Below are positions 9,230 through 19,869 of a DNA stretch of 64,000 nucleotides, in pieces. The notes under the pieces are model-generated. The model was not told the origin of the DNA. It saw nothing but the letters and a program-made list of their open reading frames with translations, and ran no database searches. The DNA lies in contig CAJNDS010002700.1 of assembly GCA_905221605.1 (NCBI GenBank), forward strand, positions 81,882 to 145,881. The letters run 5' to 3'. The first letter of the stretch is position 1. Each line of letters opens with the position of its first letter. The stretch is from Symbiodinium natans (lineage: Eukaryota; Sar; Dinophyceae; Suessiales; Symbiodiniaceae). Position numbers and translations under genes: made by a program.

Positions 9230-9800
9230 GTAGCCATTTAGAAGTTTAAGGCGTTTCAGGGTTTTAGGGGTTTGTGAAAATTTAGATGATCTGAAGAAGG
9301 CACCGGGGCTTCCCCAGACCATTTGCAATTTTGAAAGTCCTTAAAAAAGGGGCAGCCCTTTTCAAATTTGAAGGGCTTTAAGGTATTTAAAGCCTTTCAA
9401 AATTTTCAAGATTTAAAGGATCTTAAAAGGCTTTAAAGCCCTTAAACAAGCTCGAAACGTTTATCCCTTAAAAGTCTAAAATTCCTTAAAATTTAAAACG
9501 GGCAGCCGTTCAAAATTAAGGAAGTTACGGATTTTAGAATTGAACATCCAAAAAATCTTTAAACTTTAAAAGGACAGCCATTTGCAACTGTAAGAATTTC
9601 AGGGTTTTACGGACTTGTAAAAATTTATATGGTCTGGGGAAGGCAACGGGGCTTCTCCAGACCAAAGGCTGCACAGGCTTTCATACCTTCATAATCCTGA
9701 GAATGTTTAAACAGAAGCTCAAAGATTTTTATAAGATTTTAAGGATTTTAAAAGTTTAGATGGTTTGGGGAAGCCCCAGTGCCTTCCCCAGATCATGAAA
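9230..9800. repeat. A/T-rich TTTAAA-type repeats with GGGGAAG hairpins
   Basis: Many TTAAA/AAGCCCTTAAA variants. Hairpins built from TCTGGGGAAGxxCCGGxGCCTTCCCCAGA lie near 9290, 9630 and 9760, and again at 10735. No gene seen. Confidence 0.55.
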
Positions 9801-11010
9801 ACTTGCAAAAACCCTTAAACCCCTTAACCCTAAAAACCAAACCCGAAACCCTTAACACTAAACCCTAAACACTCAGCACCAGACCCTAAACACTAACCCA
9901 AAAACTTAACACTAGGCCCTTAGCACAAACCCCAAACACTTAGCATTAAACCCTAAACACTTAAGCACTAGACCCTAAACACTAAACCCTAAACACTTAA
10001 AGACTACACCCTAAAAACTAAACCCTACACATTACACACTAAACCCTACACACTAAACCCTGAACACCAGTAAAAATCCTTTAAACCCTTAATCCAAAAA
10101 ACCAAACCCGAAACCCTTAACACTAAACCCTAAACACTCAGCACTAGACCCTAAACACTAACCCTAAAAACTTAACACTAGGCCCACGAACCCCAAACAC
10201 TTGACACGAAACCCTAAACACTTAAGCACTACTAAACCCTAAACACTCAGCACCAGACCCTAAACACTAACCCTAACAACTTAACACGAAGCCCTTAGCA
10301 CAAACCCCAAACACTTAACAGGAAACCCTAAACACTTAAGCACTAGACCCTAAACACTAAACCCTAAACACTTAAAGACTACACCCTAAAAACCTAAACC
10401 CTAAACATTACACACTAAACCCTACACACTAAACCCTGAACACTAGTAACAATCCTTAAAAACCCGCAACCCAAAAAAACGAAACGCTCAGCGCTGAACC
10501 CTAAACACTCAGCACTAGACCCTAAACACTAACCCTAAAAGCTTAACACTAAGCCTTTAGCACGAACCCCAAACACTGAACGCGAAACCCTAAACACTTA
10601 AGCACTAAACCCTTACTAAACACTAAACCCTAAACACTTAAACACTACACCCTAAACACTAAACCCTAAACATTACACACTAAACCCTGAAAACTAAACC
10701 CTAAACCCTAAACAGAAGGATTTTTCAAGTTGTCAATGGTCTGGGGAAGCCCCGGTGCCTTCCCCAGATCATTTAAATTTGTAAAAACCCTTAAAACCCT
10801 TAACCTAAAAACCAAACCCGAAACCTTTAACACTAAACCCTAAACACTAGCCCTAAAACCTTAACACTAAGTAAGCCCTTAGCACAAACCCCAAACACTT
10901 AGCACGAAACCCTAAACACTTAAGCACTTAACCCAAGAACTAAACCTGACATATTCCAAACTAAACCCTAAACATTAGACACTAAACCCTGAACCCTAAA
11001 CCCTAAACCC
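9800..11010 (-). repeat. Degenerate CCCTAAACACT(TA) higher-order repeat
   Basis: Units such as CCCTAAACACTTAAGCACT and CTAGACCCTAAACACTAA recur. A longer period (AACCAAACCCGAAACC...TTAACACTAAACCC) restarts near 9810, 10090 and 10800, with a diverged copy near 10470, so longer blocks were duplicated. Confidence 0.65.
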
Positions 11011-11021
11011 TAAACAGTAAT

Positions 11022-11391
11022 GTCGTATCCTGATTAGTCTGGACCCCTCCAATAATGAAAAGTTTTCCAAAAATTATTCAGGAGACAAAAATTCGATTGC
11101 CCCCCCCCCCCCCACAATAAAGTAAAGTTTTTCGGGCATGCGTTTCGGAAGAGACAAAAAAAAGAGAACAAGATGATGAAAGAAAAGAGCAAAAGAAGAG
11201 CAGCCTAAGAGGAGAGGGAGAGGAAGAGGAGAGGGAAGAGGAGCGAAGAGGAAATGAAGAGGAGCCGGTGGGGGGGGCCCGGGGCCGAAAATTAGTTTGG
11301 GGGGGTCCCTTTTTTTGGTGACACTATTGCGGGGGTGGATTTAGTTGGGGGGGGGGGGCCCCCACACTAATCAGGATACCACATTAAACCC
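11022..11391. mobile_element. Family K element, about 370 bp, with TIRs
   Basis: Terminal inverted repeats GTATCCTGATTAGTCTGGACCC and GGGCCCCCACACTAATCAGG. Interior has poly-C/poly-G and GA-rich tracts, no ORF. A diverged relative lies at 47818-48152 (CGTGATTAGCGTGGACCCC end). Confidence 0.6.
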
Positions 11392-11589
11392 CAAAGCCGG
11401 AACCTCGAGCCCTACTAAATCTAAACCTGAAACCAAAATCCCGTCGGGGTTTCAGATGCTTACTGTTAGGGTTTCAAAGTTTAGGGTTGTATTTGGGGTT
11501 TAGCCGAGCCGCTTGACCCTAAACCCTAAACCCTTAACTTAACACTCAACCCTAAACACAAAACACTAAACCCTGAAACCTACACACTA

Positions 11590-12345
11590 AACCCTAAACA
11601 CTAGATTTCCAGAAAAAATATGGAGTACCCGGGCTCCAGACTCCAGACACTAGATTTCCAGAAAAATTCTGGAGTACCCGTGCCCCGGACTCCAAACACT
11701 AGATTTCCAGAAAAAATCTGGAGTACCCGGGCCCCGGACTCCCGACTCCAGATTTCCAGAAAAATCTGGAGTACCCGGGCCCCGGACTCCAGACTCCAGA
11801 TTTCCAGAAAAAATCTGGAGTACCGGGGCCCCGGACTCCAGACTCCAGATTTCCAGAAAAAATCTGGAGTACCGGGGCCCCGGACTCCAGACTCCAGATT
11901 TCCAGAAAAAATCTGGAGTACCGGGGCCCCGGACTCCAGACTCCAGATTTCCAGAAAAAATCTGGAGTAGTAGCGGGGCCCCGCACTCCAGACTCCAGAT
12001 TTCCAGAAAAAATCTGGAGTACCCGGGCCCCGGACTCCAGACTCCAGATTTCCAGAAAAATCCTGGAGTACCCGCGGCCCCAGACTCCAGATTACAGACT
12101 CCAGAATCTGGAGTCCAGGGTCCCGGTACTCCAGATTTTTTCTGAAAATCTGGAGTCTGGAGTCTGGAGGTACTCCAGATTTTTTCTGGCAATCTGGAGT
12201 CTGGGGGTACTCCAGAATTTTTCTGGAAATCTGGAGTCTGGAGTCTGGGGGTACTCCAGATATTTTCTGGAAATCTGGAGTCTGGAGTCCCGCATACTCC
12301 AGATTTTTCTGGAAACCTGGAGTCTGGAGTCCCCAAACCCCTTCC
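11590..12345. repeat. Inverted 49-bp minisatellite
   Basis: Units of 49 bp built on CTCCAGATTTCCAGAAAAAA, TCTGGAGTACC and GGGGCCCCGG. About ten units run one way (11600-12095) and about five the other (12110-12335). Each unit also contains nested palindromes. Frames on both strands are open only because of the repeat. Confidence 0.8.
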
Positions 12346-12523
12346 CGAGGCCAAATGTGTGGATCATGGGGGGGGAGGCATATATATATATATATTATAT
12401 ATGATATGACATGATATGATATGTATGCTATATGTAAATATATGTATACATTTTTTATATGTAAAAACAAGGTTTCGGGCGTATATAGGGACTTCTCCAA
12501 TTTAATTGTTGAATTTCAACCAG

Positions 12524-12724
12524 TCAGTGCATTAAACACGTGTGCATGGCTTCTTGAATGCTGGAGGGGTCCTCGAGATCTATTTTTCTGAAGAGCTTCT
12601 TGCTTGCCAAATATTTTGCCCAACGAAGCACTCTAAACAAGGCGGCACCCAAGGCATATGGGTGCTCTACATTAGGACCCCAGGTCGGGTCTGATATAAA
12701 GAAGAAGAATAAGGGGGCCCTCAT
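12524..12724 (-). CDS. Exon-like ORF, hypothetical
   Basis: Minus strand, after a TTATATCAG acceptor at about 12700. Reads PNVEHPYALGAALFRVLRWA, then KYLASKKLFRKIDLEDPSSI and ends MHTCLMH with TGA at 12524. Convincing amino-acid composition over about 55 residues, no repeat content. No family recognised. A companion segment at about 12800-12881 on the same strand reads GSESEDSDDSGRLLLNVE and could be the preceding exon. Confidence 0.5.
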   Translation of the reverse strand: MRAPLFFFFISDPTWGPNVEHPYALGAALFRVLRWAKYLASKKLFRKIDLEDPSSIQEAMHTCLMH

Positions 12725-12799
12725 TCAGAGAACTGCTTGTACAGCCCTGGTAAGGAAGACATCCCCCAATTCCCCGCGCCTCGGCTAAACCCTCAACCC

Positions 12800-12881
12800 T
12801 CGACTCAACATTCAGAAGAAGGCGCCCAGAATCGTCGCTGTCTTCCGACTCGCTGCCCACCGTCCCCCAAAGCCTCTCCAC
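12800..12881 (-). CDS. Acidic exon-like segment, hypothetical
   Basis: Minus strand, after CTCAAG. Reads ERLWGTVGSESEDSDDSG then RLLLNVESRVEG. An acidic serine run suggests a disordered phosphorylatable stretch. Likely upstream exon of the ORF at 12524-12724; the plus strand is also partly open here. Confidence 0.3.
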
Positions 12882-12979
12882 GCCTTGAGCACAGCAGCTT
12901 TGTTGTCATGGGCGCAGGGAAGAGTAGGGCCATGGAAAGGATTCAGAGCCCCAACCTCCTTCCTATAGTGGGTTACTGA

Positions 12980-13270
12980 ATGATTTAATGACTTCTATAA
13001 TTCTTAGGTGCCCTCCAACAGCGAGATTTCGGGTTCTGTTCAGGTTGAGGGTTTTGATTGTAAGTTGGAGGGCAGGGGGGGGGGGGGGGGGGGGGGGGGG
13101 GGTTCAGGGTTTGTAAGGCTTATGACCGGCGCGAAGGTGCTGAATAGCAGGGATGGTGTTTAGGGCTTAAGGAGTTTAAGGTCTAGGGTTTGGGGTTTAG
13201 GGTTTTGCTGTATGAAACCCCCCCCCCCCCCTTATAAGCGCTATATACTCCATAAGCCCGATAAACTCCA
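12980..13270. other. Poly-G/poly-C tracts and degenerate repeats, no gene seen
   Basis: Poly-G at 13074-13102, poly-C at 13219-13231, imperfect TTTAGGG in between. Confidence 0.5.
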
Positions 13271-13664
13271 CAAGCCGATGTAAACCCTAAAAACCTCAAA
13301 CCCCACGCCATCCGACCCCGGGCCCAGTCGTGGTACTCCATGACTCCATGTATTCAAGAAACTCCGCCCGCACGCAGAACCCTACGGTGCTTTCCAGTTT
13401 GGGTTCAGGGTTTCTGGGTTTTATGGGGTTTACAGGGTTTGGAGGATTTGTAGGGTTTGTAGGGTTTACGGTGTTTGCAGGATTTGTAGGGTTTTAGGGT
13501 CAGCATAACGCACTAGGTGGGTAGGGGGGGCGAGGGGGGAGGGGGCAAGGGGGTAGGGGGGTAAGGGAAGGAATACGGCCCCCTTACACCTCCTTGCTCA
13601 CGGCCCCAGTTCCGAATGAGTTCAGGGTTTAGGGTTGAGGGTCTAGGACGTTTTCCTCTGAAAC

Positions 13665-13755
13665 CTGAAGCACGTAAGGTCTGAATGGCACCAACAACCG
13701 ACGGAGCCCCTGAACTTGGGGTCTATTCGAATTGCCAGGCCTTTTTCCAAGTATG
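13665..13755 (-). CDS. Exon-like segment, hypothetical
   Basis: Minus frame EKGLAIRIDPKFRGSVGCWC then HSDLTCFRFQ, next to a CCCTAAA array. Minus-strand neighbours at 13300-13390 (VGFCVRAEFLEYMESWS) and 13840-13925 (VYDSLGMYNPPDNYPAKLP) suggest a multi-exon gene across 13.3-14.4 kb. Confidence 0.35.
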
Positions 13756-13839
13756 CTAACCCTAAACCCTAAACCCTAAACCCTAAACCCTGAACCCTAA
13801 ACCCTAAACCCTAAACCCTAAACCTTACACCCTCAACCT

Positions 13840-13925
13840 TGAAGCCCTCCTATACTGGAAGCTTCGCCGGGTAGTTATCAGGAGGATTGTACATACCCAG
13901 AGAGTCATAAACCATAAACGTACCT
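13840..13925 (-). CDS. Exon-like segment, hypothetical
   Basis: Minus frame VYDSLGMYNPPDNYPAKLP, followed by a stop, after a GGTAG acceptor. Composition is typical of globular protein. Confidence 0.33.
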
Positions 13926-14234
13926 ACCCGATCTGCAGCTTTCGCTTTTAGGCACGGCAAGTACCCAAAGCCCTAGACCCGGATCCCTATCCCGAAACCC
14001 TAAACCCTAACACCCTAACCCCCAGACTCGAGACCTGAAACCCTTTGATCCACAGTCCCCCTGAGCCTGGCAACCCTAAAAGCCCTACAAAAGTAGACGC
14101 CCCCTGAGCCTGGCCTGCATCATGCAGGTCACTCGCAACAACAACTTGGGCCAACGGGGCTGCAGACATAGGAGGGGAATAAGGGCCTTGTGTCCCCAAA
14201 AAGGGTCTAGGGTTTACGGATAGGGTTTTTGGGA

Positions 14235-14312
14235 GTTTAGGGAGCTCAGGAATGCGGCGGAAGGCCCGAGAAGCCTGACTCTGGGCCTCAAAGTACCCCG
14301 CAAAGTCCACAA
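14235..14312 (-). CDS. Exon-like segment, hypothetical
   Basis: Minus frame VDFAGYFEAQSQASRAFRRI then PEL; well formed and helical. Downstream on the same strand the frame runs into telomere-like repeats. A further minus segment GGKKGKKSGSSKADPG lies at 14395-14460. Confidence 0.38.
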
Positions 14313-14610
14313 GACTCTCCGCTCAAAAAATGCATCCTTCTACATGCGTTTCGGGTTTGGGCTTTAGGGCTTAGGGTTTAGGGCCTGAGATAACTGAGAA
14401 CCCTGGATCCGCCTTGGAGGAACCGCTCTTCTTGCCCTTCTTGCCACCTGGCCAGCATCTTTACTAGGAGACCTCAGTGCTAAATCCGACTCCTTAAAAA
14501 ACCTACATTCCCAAGCCATAGACCCTAACAATTCCCTAAACCCTAAATCGCTTAAACCGGCTTGGGGGGCATACAGGAACAGAAGGGGTTTGATGTTGAA
14601 ATCCAACGGC

Positions 14611-14902
14611 TAAACCCTAAACCCTAAACCCTAAACCCTAAACCCTAAACCCTAAACCCTAAACCCTAAACCCTAAACCCTAAACCCTAAACCCTAAACC
14701 CTAAACCCTAAACCCTAACCCGGCACGTTGGTGTTTAGAGGCTCCTGGTGGTCAGGTTCAGGCTTTGAAAGCTATCTATAGGGTTCTTAAGGGATGGGGC
14801 TTCAAGGGGGGTTTAGGGTTTAGGGTTTAGGGTTTAGGGTTTAGGGTTTAGGGTTTAGGGTTTAGGGTTTAGGGTTTAGGGTTTAGGGTTTAGGGTTTAG
14901 GG
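14611..14902. repeat. CCCTAAA array then TTTAGGG array around a 90-bp island
   Basis: CCCTAAA at 14611-14720, unique DNA, TTTAGGG at 14812-14902: inverted arrays facing outward around a short island with no clear frame. Confidence 0.9.
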
Positions 14903-15544
14903 TATGCAACCCCCAGGGAGCTGATCTTGCCAGCTGCGCCTCCGGGTGCATTTTAGCCAAGGGCTTCGGGGGTTTGGGGTCTGGGGCTTTAGGGTTTAGG
15001 GTTTCAGGTTTAGGGCTTAGGGTTTAGGGGTTTAAGGCACACTTCCTGCCTAAATCCTAAACCCTGAACCATAGACGCAGGTTTTTTGGAGTCAGAGCCT
15101 GCTTTTGAAGTTTAGTGCTTAGGGTAGCCTTCAACCCCACACCCTACAGCCTAGACCCTGGGGACACCCCCAAAAAGACCCCCACAAAAACGCCTAAGAC
15201 CCTCAGCCATACAAATCCTGAACCCCCGAAAACACCAGATCACATGAACCCCAGGAAGTCCCAACACTTACAACTCCAAATCCTCCACCCTGAAACCCTT
15301 ACCAAATCACCCGAGCCCCCACAACCCTAAACCCTCAAACCCTAAAGAGGCCCTGTAAACCCTAAAGCCCCTAACCCCTCACCCTACTAACCCTAAACCC
15401 TATATACTAAAGCCTAAACCCTAAGCCCTAAACCAAAGCCCTAAATCCTAAACCCTAGAGCCAACACCGCCCTGTACGGTGGTCGCCTCCGCCTTTTGCT
15501 GGCTTCTGCTCCTCACACCAAGGCTTTTTAAGCAAGTAGTAGGC

Positions 15545-16140
15545 TTAGGGTTTAGGGTTTAGGGTTTAGGGTTTAGGGTTTAGGGTTTAGGGTTTAGGGT
15601 TTAGGGTTTAGGGTTTAGGGTTTAGGGTTTAGGGTTTAGGGTTTAGGGTTTAGGGTTTAGGGATAAGGCTTTGGGGTGTCAGGGGTTTGCGGCTTTAAGG
15701 GTTTGGGTGCAAGGTTCAGGTTTGTGTCGAACTGTTCAGGGCTCTCTCCAGGGCCTGAGAGCTTTGGGGTTAGAGCCGTTGTGTGTTCGGGCCGGCCTGA
15801 AGCCCGAAACCCTAAATGGCTTGCCTGAGAAAGGGTACGAAGCCTAAGCCATACGGGGTACGAACCATGCAGCCCTAAACCCCAAACCCTAAACAAGGCC
15901 AAGAATTGACGAAACTGCCCTGGCAGATGCTGAGCTCCCCGACATCTTTGGAGGCGAAACCTGAGAGGCGTGGCGTTGGGGTCGCGAAGGGCCACTTAGG
16001 GTTTAGGGTTTAGGGTTAGGGGGTTTAGGGTTTAGGGTTTAGGGTTTAGGGTTTAGGGTTTAGGGTTTGGGGTTTAGGGTTTAGGGTTTAGGGTTTAGGG
16101 TTTAGGTTTTAGGGTTTAGGGTTCAGGGTTTAGCGGTTTG
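15545..16140 (+). repeat. TTTAGGG arrays
   Basis: Perfect array 15545-15662, then after an exon-sized island mixed units 15996-16135. Confidence 0.9.
15895..15985 (-). CDS. Exon-like segment, hypothetical
   Basis: Minus frame after CTCTCAG reads FASKDVGELSICQGSFVNS. A second minus frame is also open. Bounded by TTTAGGG at 15996. Confidence 0.27.
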
Positions 16141-16257
16141 CGACGTATGGGCTTGAGAGCTCTAGGCTTGGAGGATCGGGATCGCAAGGTGGTGTTCCCA
16201 GAGAGTCCATCCACCTTGACAAGCCTTTTTTGCATGTATACGCATGCCCTTGGGATT

Positions 16258-16504
16258 AAACCCTCAACCCTAAACCCTAAACCCTAAACCCTAAACCCTA
16301 AACCCTAAACCCTAAACCCTAAACCCTAAACTGCCAAGGGGACTCTTGGAGGAGGGTGCTGCACAGCCGGAATCCAAGCAATGAAGGCGCGGCTTAGGGA
16401 AACTTACGGGCAGGCCCTAAACCCTAAACCCTAAACCCTAAACCCTAAACCCTTAAACCCTAAACCCTAAACCCTAAACCCTAAAACCCTAAACCCTAAA
16501 CCCT
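16258..16504 (-). repeat. CCCTAAA arrays
   Basis: 16258-16330 and 16416-16504, separated by an island of about 85 bp (16331-16415) with open frames on both strands. Confidence 0.9.
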
Positions 16505-16665
16505 GGAGACTTCGTTGCAGCCGAGCGGCAGCCCATGTCTCTACATTTACATCAACCCTCTTCCCCCTTCCATCTGGGCCAGAGGTTGCAGCGGAGCATG
16601 GCGATGGCGTTGGAATCCGGTTGCTGAGTTCTTCAACCGGTTGCTCCAAAAGCTCGAAATGGAAC
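16505..16665 (-). CDS. Open segment, hypothetical
   Basis: About 50 codons open on the minus strand (EQPVEELSNRIPTPSPCSAA, ending ETWAAARLQRSLQG), and also two plus frames. It is the longest unique island between the arrays of 16.2-16.5 kb. Which frame is used cannot be decided by eye. Confidence 0.22.
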
Positions 16666-17194
16666 CCTGAGACATCCAGACGCTGATAGCTTAGGGCTTA
16701 GGGTTTAGGTTTTAGTGTTTTCTAATCCTACCTACAGCCCAGAGGCAGGTCTCTAAACCCTAAACCCTAAACCCGAAACCCGAAACCCTAAACCTCGCTG
16801 GAGTCTCGGAAGAACCCCACAGGGATCACAACGTGCTTTTGGGAACCGAAGCCACCATTCCTGAACCGTAAACTCCTCAGGGTCCCGGAGCCCCTAGGGT
16901 TTAGGGTTTAGGGTTTGGGGTTTAGGGTTCAGGGTTTAGGGTTTGGCGTTTAGGGTTTAGGGGCCCACGCTACCCTCAAAACTCAAAAAAAATATTCGAG
17001 CGTCACGTGATCCATCCGTGTGCTACTGGGCATCCTTTTTCCTTGTACTACAAGTGTTGGAGGGGTTAGGCCCTAAACCGTAAACCGTAAACCGTAAACC
17101 GTAAGCCGTAAACCGTAAACCCTAAACCCTAAACCCTAAACCCTAAACCCCAAAACCCTAAACCCCATTGGAAGTCTAGCGTGCAAAGGGATCA

Positions 17195-17272
17195 GGGAGG
17201 GCAGTGCAGCTCTATCACGGCCATGTTTCGGCAATAGCAACTGCCGTGAAGCTCGCGCGTTTCGCTAAAGTT
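17195..17272 (+). CDS. Exon-like segment, hypothetical
   Basis: Plus frame QLYHGHVSAIATAVKLARFA, then KV and a stop formed by the following TTTAGGG array. Confidence 0.25.
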
Positions 17273-17399
17273 TAGGGTTAGGGTTTAGGGTTTAGGGTTC
17301 AGGGTTCAGGGTTCAGGGTAAAGGGTTCAGGGTTTAGGGTTAGGGCTGAACACTCCAGCTTCAGCCCTCCACCCTAAACCCTGAACCCCAACAGGCTCG

Positions 17400-17475
17400 T
17401 TTTGTCTTCTCGCAGCGTTCCTCCGAGTTGCCATCTCGGCCCAAAGACTCCCCCGAATCTCCGCCCTCGATGAGG
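17400..17475 (-). CDS. Exon-like segment of the LW-x-(D/E)-MA pair
   Basis: Minus frame SSSRAEIRGSLWAEMATRRN, matching the segment at 8800-8885 in its centre. A plus frame (AFLRVAISAQRLPRISALDE) is also open after TTCTCGCAG, so strand rests on the cross-match. Confidence 0.3.
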
Positions 17476-17663
17476 AGACCTGCAGGGTTATAGGGCTATG
17501 GATTTAGGGTTTAGGGTTTAGGGTTTAGGGTTTAGGGTTTCGAGTCTGGGGGCTTGGGGTTCGGCGTTTCCAAGTTGAGGGTAGAGGGTTTCGGGGTATG
17601 GATGGCTTGAGATTTAGGCGTGTGCTGCTTGGCTGCCAAGGGCTATCTTCAACTACCGGAATT

Positions 17664-17815
17664 AAAGAAGACACCTTAAGTATGACCTTATTCTGAATTG
17701 TAAATTGTAAGGTTTCAATCTGACTTCACCCCTTAGCTTAAAGAAGATACCTTAAGTATGACATATTATACAGGTCCTTGTTTTGAATGGTAAGGTTTCT
17801 TCTGACTTCACCTCT
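17664..17815 (+). repeat. Two 75-80-bp direct repeats
   Basis: AAAGAAGACACCTTAAGTATGA at 17664 and AAAGAAGATACCTTAAGTATG at 17741, each followed by TAAGGTTTC...CTGACTTCACC. No frame. Confidence 0.65.
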
Positions 17816-18249
17816 CGGTCCAGGAGGCCTCCCTCACCTTAGCTCAGCCCCTGTGCTCTCCTGAAACCTCCCCTTATCCTTAGCTTTGGAGTAGACCCTG
17901 AAAAACAAGTATATACTTTCTAGGTATAAGTAGCTAGAATAGGAACCCAGAAAACATGTGTTAAAGTATGTACTCCAAGACCCAGTCAGTGGGTTGGGAA
18001 GGGGGTATTGAGAGTTGGCTAGAAGTGTAGCGGCGTATCTAGGGTTTGTTCCGGGGTTGGTGGCCTGGCTTTTGTGAAAAAAACGATGCCAAACCCAAAG
18101 CCCAAAACCCAAACCCGTAAACCCTAAACCCTAATCCGCGGTTTCAAATTTTTAGGGCTCGGGTTCGAGCCCTGGCACATTGGTTTAGAAACGGAAATGT
18201 ACGGATTTGGGTTTAGGGTGATATTGGAAACAGGTATTTTGATCAGCTC

Positions 18250-18325
18250 ACACTTCGGAATACTACGCGCGTCGCCACCAGGGTGCCAAGATGTCAGCGC
18301 CGATGACTCGACGACTTCTCAAGTC
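18250..18325 (+). CDS. Exon-like segment, hypothetical
   Basis: Plus frame after GATCAG reads HTSEYYARRHQGAKMSAPMT then RRLLKS; basic. Followed by TTTAGGG. Confidence 0.33.
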
Positions 18326-18765
18326 TAGGGTTTAGGGTTTAGGGTCACATGCCATTTAAACGGACTTTGATGCCAGGCTCGCTAGTGCGAGTAGATACAA
18401 ATCGTAGAAGAATAGAAATGCGCGGTCCCTGATTTGGAGCTGGCATTATAAACCCTAGACCCCGAAATCTTAAGCCCTAAGCCCTAAACCCGATTCTCAA
18501 CCAAAACGCAAAGTCAGCCTGAACAGCCCGCCCAGAACCCTCCAGAAACACGATCAACCCTAAACCCTAAACCCTGAACAGCTAGACTGCCATGAGCCCT
18601 CTTCCAAGGGGCCTATAGGGGGTACCTTGTCGGAAACATGAACGCATCTTGAAAAGTACTTGGGGTTTAGGGTTCAGGGTTTCGGGTTAGGGTTTAGGGT
18701 TTGGGATTTAGGGTTTAGGGTTTAGGGTTTAGGGTTTAGGGTTTAGGGTTTAGGGTTTAGAATAA

Positions 18766-18890
18766 CACCAGGTCCCGATATGAGGCACTGGCAACTCTTC
18801 TACTTGCCCCCTCCTTACAAAAACCTCCAACTCGAAATCCCTGCAACAGCAAAAGCCTTCGAGGGCACTAGGGCACTGGGCCTTGGGGTT
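18766..18890 (+). CDS. Exon-like segment, hypothetical
   Basis: Plus frame TPGPDMRHWQLFYLPPPYKN then LQLEIPATAKAFEGTRALG. About 40 codons with globular composition between two arrays. Confidence 0.38.
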
Positions 18891-19187
18891 CTCTACCCCT
18901 AAACCCTAAACCCTAAACCCTAAACCTTAAAACCCTAAACCCACTCCTCCTAACATTAGACCCCCCCAGCCCACCCAAAATTAAGTATCCCCCAACATGC
19001 TATAACCTAGTGCTGTCAACCCCTCCTCTCAGGATAAACCTCCGAGGCGACAAGCATGAAATCCCAAAAAAAAACACAGCACTCAAGAACCATAATAAGC
19101 CCAGAGCCCTCAAGCAAGAACGCCACGCCCTCCCCTCACCCCCCCCCCCCACCAGAAACAAAACGAAGCCTCTGGAATCATGATACC

Positions 19188-19335
19188 TTACTTAGCCTCT
19201 AAAGACTCTAAACCCGACACCGAGCTCGTCGCCTCATCAAGCGCATCACCAGCGGGAGAGCCTGCCAGAGCCCACAAGAAACCCTGAACCGAAACAGGGT
19301 TCAGGGCTTCGGGATCGTCGTAGACCTTAACGGCT
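19188..19335 (-). CDS. Terminal exon, hypothetical protein
   Basis: Minus strand, reading VYDDPEALNPVSVQGFLWAL, then AGSPAGDALDEATSSVSG and ending LESLEAK and TAA at 19188. The frame is well formed with codon use like the other exons. It lies just downstream of the proline-rich ORF at 19420-19749 on the same strand and could be its next exon. Function unknown. Confidence 0.45.
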
Positions 19336-19419
19336 GAACACCCTAGCCCAAAAAAGATTAACCGTGTATTTGTAATAGGGTTATATGTAACCAAAAAGTT
19401 TAAAACCCAGCCCCTGCTA

Positions 19420-19749
19420 CTAAGGACTTAAGCCTGCAGAGCCCAATACCCCCTTCAGTGAGGAGCATGCCTTAGCAATCCGGATGCTCTCGCGTGCATC
19501 TACTCGCAAACAAGCCTTTGGGGGGATGGGGGTGATGGGGGGGGAGGCGGGGTGTGAGGGATGGGGGGGGAATGGGGGGATGGGGGGGGATGGGAGGGAT
19601 GGGGGGGATGGAGGGGATGGAGGGGATGGAGAGGATGGGGGGGACGGGCTGAGCGGGCTCCGGAGTTCTTCATGTTTGGGATTTGGAGGGTGGATTTTCC
19701 CTTGTTGCATCGATGTAGCTAAGCTGGCTTCTCGTGATTCGGATTGCAA
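19420..19749 (-). CDS. Proline/serine-rich ORF, hypothetical
   Basis: A 109-codon frame on the minus strand. The N-terminal part reads ESREASLATSMQQGKIHPPN; the middle is about 45 residues of PSPP/PSLPSPP repeats encoded by a C/T-rich tract (19520-19640); the C-terminal part reads LRVDARESIRIAKACSSLKG. Non-repetitive, protein-like sequence on both sides of the repeat argues that the frame is real, though the start codon is not ATG and an acceptor may precede it. Pro/Ser repeats suggest a disordered or cell-surface segment; this is inference. Confidence 0.4.
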   Translation of the reverse strand: MQSESREASLATSMQQGKIHPPNPKHEELRSPLSPSPPSSPSPPSPPSPPSLPSPPIPPFPPHPSHPASPPITPIPPKACLRVDARESIRIAKACSSLKGVLGSAGLSP

Positions 19750-19869
19750 ACCCCAAAAGAGAAGTGCTTAGGGATCTCTTTGGATGCGCGTAAACAACCT
19801 GCTGCCGGTTCTTACAATATAGGTTGCCAGCTTATACCCTACTTCTAGCTAGCCATGAACCTTCAAGTA

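Larger units (their letters stand above)
8970..12440. repeat. Composite repeat block bracketed by inverted AT/poly-C ends
   Basis: Left end: AT dinucleotides (8970-9015), poly-C, then ATGATCCACAC (about 9038-9050). Right end: the reverse complement, GTGTGGATCAT, poly-G, then AT dinucleotides (about 12355-12440). Inside are A/T-rich sequence with hairpins, CCCTAAACACT-type repeats, a family K element and an inverted minisatellite. Confidence 0.5.

Noticed and set aside
11601-12500. Frames of up to 299 codons on both strands
   Set aside because: They only translate the inverted 49-bp minisatellite.
16160-16240. Ribosomal protein S4e fragment (minus frame MQKRLVKVDG)
   Set aside because: The match is about ten residues, the following sequence does not continue the family, and plus frames are open; not enough to call.
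18155-18180. tRNA T-arm-like GGGTTCGAGCCC
   Set aside because: No acceptor stem, anticodon arm or A box can be drawn upstream; it is just a 7-bp hairpin (GGGCTCG/CGAGCCC).
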